From contig OY727098.1 of the NCBI GenBank assembly GCA_963402885.1, positions 19,702,717 to 19,766,716 on the forward strand: a stretch of 64,000 nt of DNA, read 5' to 3'. Numbering within the stretch: the first letter of the stretch is position 1; the number at the start of each line of letters is the position of its first letter. The notes below the pieces were generated by a model, which saw only the letters and a list, made by a program, of their open reading frames with translations, was not told the origin of the DNA and did no database searches. A program made the position numbers and the translations under genes. Shown one piece after another: positions 57,740 to 64,000 of the stretch. This stretch comes from Antedon bifida. Taxonomy: Eukaryota > Echinodermata > Crinoidea > Comatulida > Antedonidae.

Positions 57740-57880
57740 CAGTTGGACCCTTGATATGAGTGTCCCCTTTTTTGGGTGCCCCCCCCCCCCTTTTGTGTAG
57801 GCCTGTATACATTTATATTTCCCCTTATTTACTCCATTTGAAAGAATCCATAGTGTCCCAAAAGAAGTGGTGTTTTACTG
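57740..57880. repeat. Short MITE-like repeat, CAGTAGAACCCC family, copy C
   Basis: Begins CAGTTGGACCC, has GTGTCCCCTTTTTTGGG and a 12-C run at 57779-57790, and ends GTGTTTTACTG. It is the most diverged of three copies. Confidence 0.4.
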
Positions 57881-58630
57881 TATATTTAGTTGTTTTATTT
57901 ACTTATACTTTATCATTGGGATTAGATGTCTGAACAAATATCACATTAATAAAGGAACTTGATTGTTTAGAAATTAAAATACTTAATCTAATAAGGAAAT
58001 GCAGTATTATTGAATAAGTAATAAAAGCAGTGTTTGATTTACCACATCCTGGTTACAACTTAAGGATAAGTAAATAGTAAACAATATCACCATTGTTTAT
58101 TTGGTTTCAAATCATATTTTTAGTAATGGAAAATCCCCTAACTCAAGACGTTCCCTTCCGCAGTATAATCTCAGTGAATTACATACGATGAGTTCTACTA
58201 CTGTACCAAGAGAAAAGGGAGAGGGGGTAGCTGAACAGCAGGATTTATGGCTTTCCCCCCATTTTTGACCTTTCAAAGTTGGGGGTTGTAGGGGATAGGG
58301 GTTGAATGCTATGCATAACTGATATTATTTTTTAAAAATACAAGAAAATAAAGTTACTTTGGTGTATGTTGAATTACAGAATTACATTTTTATTTGCCAA
58401 TTATTGTATTATCAAAGAAGAGTTAAATTACACAATTTCACTCTTACTATTAAGCATAATGAAAAATACCCTTGCTGATGGGACTGATACTGATGTTTTG
58501 TAACATGTTAGAAAATTTACTGTAATACTTTGAGGTTTGTTATAAATGCTATACATGTTAAGTCTTTGCCATATGGAATCAAGTATATTGTTGTATATTT
58601 TTATTTACTACATAAGCTGTTGGTGTTTCT
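57881..58630. other. No recognisable feature
   Basis: AT-rich sequence. A G/C-run segment at 58215-58310 is compositional. No frame or repeat is supported. Confidence 0.45.
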
Positions 58631-60245
58631 ACATTAGCTGGAGGTTACTACATTAGCGGTGGATTGTTCTACATTAGCGCAGGGGTGGCGCCAGGATCTT
58701 CCCGACGCGGGGGCTACATTCCCCGACGAGGGGGCTATGCGAGCGAAGCGAGCATCACTAGGCTGGGGGCCAGGGGGCCGCCAAGGGCCCCCGGTGGGGG
58801 TCCAGGGGGCGAAGCCCCCGGAAGCAACGCGTTCTAGCGTCATTTGAGGTCTTTTTAATCAGATTTAGGGTAGCCATTTTTTCCATTTTTTATAATGCAT
58901 AAATAAAATACTGCGTGCAAAAAAACGATGCGCGATGACTGTTTCAATCCATATTTTTCAATTTAAAAAATAAAAGTTCAAAGAAAATTTAGAAAAATGG
59001 AGTTGGAGGTCCCGGAAATTGGACCGACTTATTCAAAACATGAAACAAAATATATAAGTCCCTATCATGGTTGTGACTGAGCTAAGAAATGTTTGAAAAA
59101 TAGAGATGTTAGGTCCCGGAAAATGTACTTCTTGTTCTTCGAAATATGACCAGCTTTATTGTTGGGGCTGAGCTAAGAAAATGTTTAAAACTAGAGCTGC
59201 AGGTCTTCAAAAAAATTGCATTTTATACTTCTGGACTTCCGAGTGGTGAGAAATTCATGACATACAGGATATTGAAAATGTAATAACTTAGCTATAATAA
59301 GATGTTGGCTAAGCGAAAAGGGCATGTTTTTTTGTTTAGTAATGGATGAAATTTATTTTAGGTGCCCCACGGTACAGAAGGTTACTTGTAAATTAAAAAA
59401 ATGGTGAACATACGAACAATTAACATAATTCGTTTTTGCTGTAGTGTAGCGTACGTCGACGCAGTACACGACGTAACCGTCGGTAAACTTCGCCTGGAAA
59501 ATAACTACAGTACACATTTTGGTCCCTGGATGGAACATGATATCACGCGTCTCGACCCAACGTTAACGATTCGTACAAAGGGATACCGCCAGACAAGTGC
59601 GTACCTAGCTATTGTTTAGTAGTAAGTTAGATCGCTGGCAATAATGAATGCATATAAAGTGCATAATATCACTCTGACGTACTCTCACGGTCAATGAAAC
59701 GTCGCGGTTTTCTAGGCGCTGAAGCTAGCTACGAAGTGAACGCGAACGCTTTTTACTGTATATTATATTCCCCGACAAAAAGTACCGGTGTTCCCTTCGT
59801 TAACCGTCGGTAAACTTCGCCTGGAAAATAACTACATTACACATTTTGGTCCCTGGATGAAACTTGATATCACGCGTCTCGACCCAACGTTGAACGATTC
59901 GTACAAAGGGATACCGCCAGACAAGTGCGTACCTAGCTAATGTTTAGTAGTAAGTTAGATTGCTGGCAATAATGAATGCATAAAAGTGCATATTAGCCCT
60001 CTGACGTACTCTCACGGTCAATGGAACGTCGTGGTTTTCTAGGCGCTGAAGCTATATGAAGGTTAAGTGAACGCGAACGTTTTTTACTGTATATTATATT
60101 CCCCGACAAAAAGTACCCGTGTTCCCCGACGGGGGGGCTAGGCTCCCCGACGAGGGGGCTAGAGCCCCCGTAGCCCCCCCGCTGGCGCCACCACTGCATT
60201 AGCGGTTGTTTCGAAATTAGCTGGCGTTTTCTACATTAGCGGTTG
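58628..60245 (+). repeat. ACATTAGC minisatellite interrupted by a hAT element
   Basis: CTACATTAGCGGTGG-like units of about 20-27 bp occur three times before 58680 and continue after 60196 (CATTAGCGGTTGT, ATTAGCTGGCG, CTACATTAGCGGTTG). The hAT insertion falls within one unit, duplicating CATTAGCG. Confidence 0.7.
58680..60196. mobile_element. Non-autonomous hAT transposon (1517 bp)
   Basis: Termini CAGGGGTGGCGCCAG and CTGGCGCCACCACTG are inverted repeats (one mismatch). CATTAGCG flanks both sides (58672-58679 and 60197-60204), an 8-bp target duplication. CAG/CTG ends with 8-bp duplications define hAT elements. GC-rich subterminal blocks (CCCCGACGAGGGGGCTA, AGGGGGCGAAGCCCCC) lie at both ends. 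The interior has a direct duplication of about 330 bp (near 59475-59800 and 59803-60125). No transposase frame exists. Confidence 0.88.
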
Positions 60246-63200
60246 TAACAGTACTCCTTCAAGTTATGTTAATTAAAAATGTCATAATTTGTTTGATAAT
60301 TCAACATATCAATTCAGAATCATGGAGCAGTCCTATAACTCATTTTCAAAGAATACTCATTACTCCCATATAAATCAATACAAACATGGTTTGGATTATG
60401 AGTTTAATAACAGAAAGTAAAATTATGTAGAAGTATAAAATTAAATTATCTCAACATCTGTCTTTTGTCTATGATAATGATAATACAAGTGGCTCATTTA
60501 TCATTTCTCAGCAAGAACCTGATTTTAGTTTTGATGTTCAACCTGTTAGAAGCCAAAGTTGAACAATTGACTTCATTCATCAAAAGTACTGGGTTACAAG
60601 ACTGCAATTAAAATGTCTAGGTAAGTGCTAATACCAAATCCATGACTCATTTTAGCTAAAATAAACTAAAACAAAACCTACTTCAGAGCCTATTAAATAT
60701 CAGTTTATTATTATAATTATTTGTTTCTTTAAGAAGTACAGAATAGAGTTATGTCATATAGACATATAGTCATTATGTGTACACTGCATTTAGGTCCTGT
60801 TTCTGCTCTAAAAAAATAACCGATAACTGTGTGAATAATAATTATCTCCAAGTGGCAGCAGAGAGATTTTTAATAACTGGTTAGATAACAGCGGTTAAAA
60901 ACACCCAAACAATTGGGGGTTTTAGAATGCTATACGATTGTGAAATCTTGTATAAGTACCACCATTATCGAAAATTTAAGGCAAAAACTGTACTTTTATT
61001 TTACATCAGTTGGAAATGTTGAACTTGTCTAATTGTTAAGTGACCTTTGCCACATTTAATGATATTCATATCGTTTGAAAACATCTGTGCCAGTAATATG
61101 AGAACAATTTACTTCTTTACTCAATGGAGTTAGTGTGATGTTCTACTGAAATAACAGTACAGTAAGTTCTGTTTCTATAGTTTAAAACAATGAACTTTTT
61201 TTTCTCTAGATTTACTTACAGATTCTACTATAGGTCCTATTTCTGCTGCGAACAAATAACCAATTATTAACTGTGTGAATAAATTAACCCTGATTTCTTA
61301 GCAGCAGAAACAGGACAAATTTTCAGTAAACGGTTATTAAGAAAATAACTGTTCAAAACACTCAAACAACTTATTTGGGAGTAGCACAAATTTGGTCCGT
61401 CTAAAAATATTATTTTCTGTGATACACAGCAGTCAGCAGAAACATTTTATAATACTTACATTCTTACTAAACGGAGTTGGTTATTAAACCAAATGACTGA
61501 CCTACCTAGTAGTAAATTCTAGTAGGTATACAATAGACTCTTGGTTGACATCTGTCTGTTGATAGAGGGCATTATTTTATGGTTTTTGTAATTGTTATAA
61601 TTTGCAGGAATTGATGTGGTCACATACAGATAGGATATGATCAATTTGTATTTTGATTTGTGGTAAATAATTTTTATTATCAATATATATTGCAAAATAT
61701 GCATTGGAAATTCAAAATAATTTTTGTTCATTCTTTATGAAATGTTGTTTTTTAAATCTATATCATAAAGAGATGAATGAACGATTCCCTTGGGTTTGAG
61801 TCACAAACTCAAGTTACTTGCACCGAATGGTATGGCAAGTGTCGTGAGCAAAAACCACCTGTTTATAGCGTAAAGCTATAAGCGAACCTCATCCTCGTAA
61901 CCCCAACCGCTTTCTTCCTCTCGACAAAATATCTGTCCACATGTTCACAATCTTGCAGTGAGCCACAGTGAATCAAATCATACTTTGAAAATGAAAACAT
62001 TCTGATCGTTAGCTCTTGTGATTGCCTGGTCATTATAAGTTTAGTAACTAGCACATGGTAATCAAACAGTCACTTGGGGAAAGTACTTCATCAACAGCTT
62101 GTTACAAATATTAAAATAAGTTGGCATGGTTATATTTTATTACTTAGGTCAGTATTAGTTGGTACAAGGTTGTCAAATCTGAATCACATGACAGGAGAGA
62201 GCACGTATAGTAAACGACATAAATGTTAATTTTCGAGTGTAATGGTTGGGAGATACATTCAAAAATGTAAGCTAAATTGCAATGATAATTGGTACATAGA
62301 AACTACAGTATAACTGTAAAATATATGTGTTACCTTTTTGATTTATATGGATCTTCGTTAGGTTAGAGACTAATCGGTATGTTCACGTGTACGCTGTAAG
62401 ACTAGCGTAAGTCATGCGTAACCTATGTCTTTGACTTGAGTGTGAACTAGGCAGTGGTATATGTTATCTCCACTCACTTGTACGCTACATTGTGGAGTTA
62501 TCTACGACAGCTACATACCCCATCTTAACTAACGCCATTGGTTTTGACTATTGAAGAATAATAATAATATAATTTTTTATTTATACTACAATTTTTTAAA
62601 AAGAAACAGCCCTCTTTTATTACCGTGATAAAAGATTAGTATTGTAGTAGATTGTTTAGTATCTCCTGAGGTTTAGGAATATGATAAAGCAATAAAAAGC
62701 AACCATAGCCTTTACTACAAATTTGCTATTCGATAAATTTGTAGCCTTTGTTTTTTTAAAGTAGAATACAATTTGTTATTGTTTTTATTGTGTTTCTTAA
62801 CAATAGGATTTGTTAAACAGGCTTAGGGAAACTTTCAAGTGGTTTCCTGACTTTCTCTTCTAGACCACAAGTCTAGATAACGAAGGTTAAATCATGTCAA
62901 ATGAAAGTACTGTAATCAACTTTAGTTTCACATTATTCTATTAAAATATTTAATAATAATAAGCCTTTGTTTATTGGAGTAGCAATAGACGTTAGGCCCC
63001 CTCTAAGGAGCCATTTCCATTTAAAAATAAAAAAATCTAAAAAGAATGACGATATTCTTTTTTCGAAACAAACACTTTAAAAACGATTAATAAATGTTAA
63101 TGACATTTGTACTCAAAATTATACCGGTAATTAACTCAGTAATACATGTTGTGTACAGGTGTTGATGTCTTGTCCACATAGACTGCACCTAAAAATTGAC

Positions 63201-64000
63201 ACAAGACACAGTTTTTTGCTGTTTTTTGGTAATCGAAACTAAACGATTAGGGTTTAAACCATTTTTAAAGATTTAGTTCTTTTTTTTTCATTTTTATGAA
63301 AATTATTTCTATGGCAAGGAAAAAATAGGATTATTAAAAAGTTTGTTTTAAATTTCACACGTTTTCTAGAGATTTATTGATATTTTGAAACTTCTGAACA
63401 ATAACACTGTAGATCTTTGGTGTTTTGAAACTTCTGAACATTAAAATAATTACAATTTGCATAGAACATTTCTACTATACAATCACAATCATCCACTCCT
63501 TACATTAATTTTTAAAATTGCTTGAATAAAATAGTCGTCTTCTTCTAACAGTATTTTTCCAAGATTTCTAATATTGTTGCAAAGGTCTTTTTTGTTGGTA
63601 GAATTAACTGATCTGACTGATTCTTTCAACTACAAACATTTTACTGGTGCTGAACCAAACAGGTGCTGTGAATTTCTGGCCAACTGGAGGTCCGTATTCT
63701 CAACATTTTCTGACCACACACCCATGTTTGGTGCTGAGATGGTTGAGACTAGCTCACATTTACCCCTAAATCCCAAAGCCTCCCTAGAGATTATGCAATC
63801 CGAACCATGTTTATTTTGCTGACTAGAATTTGTTTACTGTACTGTATGGTTTGATCAATTATTCTTATTCTACCTTAAAGTAAATAAATACAATATTTTG
63901 GTGAAATTATTAGGTAAAATTGCTTTATCTACTAAAAATAAATGTTAACATATTTTAAAGTATAGTACTATATAACTTTTTGGCTGAGTCATCTAAGCCC
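60205..64000. other. Right end of window without supported genes
   Basis: Two diverged copies of a segment with GGTCCTGTTTCTGCT lie at 60790-60930 and 61231-61370. The second has inverted ends (GTCCTATTTCTGCTGC / GCAGCAGAAACAGGAC). A possible exon at 60511-60612 reads NLILVLMFNLLEAKVEQLTS before a stop and a good GTAAGT donor. An 82-codon frame at 63574-63822 is unrecognised. None is strong enough to call a gene. Confidence 0.35.

Noticed and set aside
58634-58847. Pro/Gly-rich frames on both strands
   Set aside because: They are the GC-rich terminal block of the hAT element.
61863-62054. 63-codon minus-strand frame ending RMRFAYSFTL
   Set aside because: Some protein-like character but no recognised family, no clear splice context and it overlaps small hairpins.

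Overview
This window looks like nuclear DNA of a marine deuterostome. An echinoderm is the most likely source, but the species cannot be fixed from the sequence. The DNA is AT-rich, genes are split into short exons by GT-AG introns, and protein matches are animal (ELOVL, NDUFB7, GPX4, NXNL2-like, Jun). Palindromic TAGGCC/CTAG tracts and diverse inverted-repeat transposons are scattered throughout.

Layout. 1-11200: two ELOVL-type fatty-acid elongase paralogues lie head to head; the minus-strand one runs off the left edge and the plus-strand one is complete (7 exons, 275 aa). A 3.7-kb foldback element sits in intron 1 of the plus-strand gene. 13069-14496: NDUFB7, a complex I subunit, minus strand, 3 exons. 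15669-21400: a GPX4-type selenoprotein with an in-frame TGA and a convincing type II SECIS element in the 3' UTR. 22129-32468: a nearly identical tandem duplication, each unit carrying a complete two-exon NXNL2/tryparedoxin-like gene. The second unit also holds 2.1 kb missing from the first, containing wrecked PIF/Harbinger and tyrosine-kinase fragments. 32098-33432: exons of an unidentified minus-strand coiled-coil gene. 33823-36356: a BEL/Pao remnant, then a Helitron-like element. 36400-49000: mostly gene-poor DNA with minisatellite and dispersed repeats. 50093-51034: an intronless Jun gene with a compact AP-1/MEF2/CRE/TATA promoter. 51908-52792: a TIR element. 53295-56175: three in-phase exons of an unidentified small protein. 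58680-60196: a non-autonomous hAT element with 8-bp target duplications. 60200-64000: no gene I can support.

The genes are unrelated housekeeping or signalling loci rather than a pathway. ELOVLs lengthen fatty acids in the ER, NDUFB7 belongs to mitochondrial complex I, GPX4 reduces lipid hydroperoxides, NXNL2-like proteins are thioredoxin-fold, and Jun is a stress-responsive transcription factor. Two patterns stand out. TAGGCC/CTAG-rich tracts sit next to the first exon of nearly every gene found. There is also an unusually broad set of foldback and TIR elements with readable target-site duplications. All exon structures come from reading splice sites and conserved protein sequence by eye; no database search was run.
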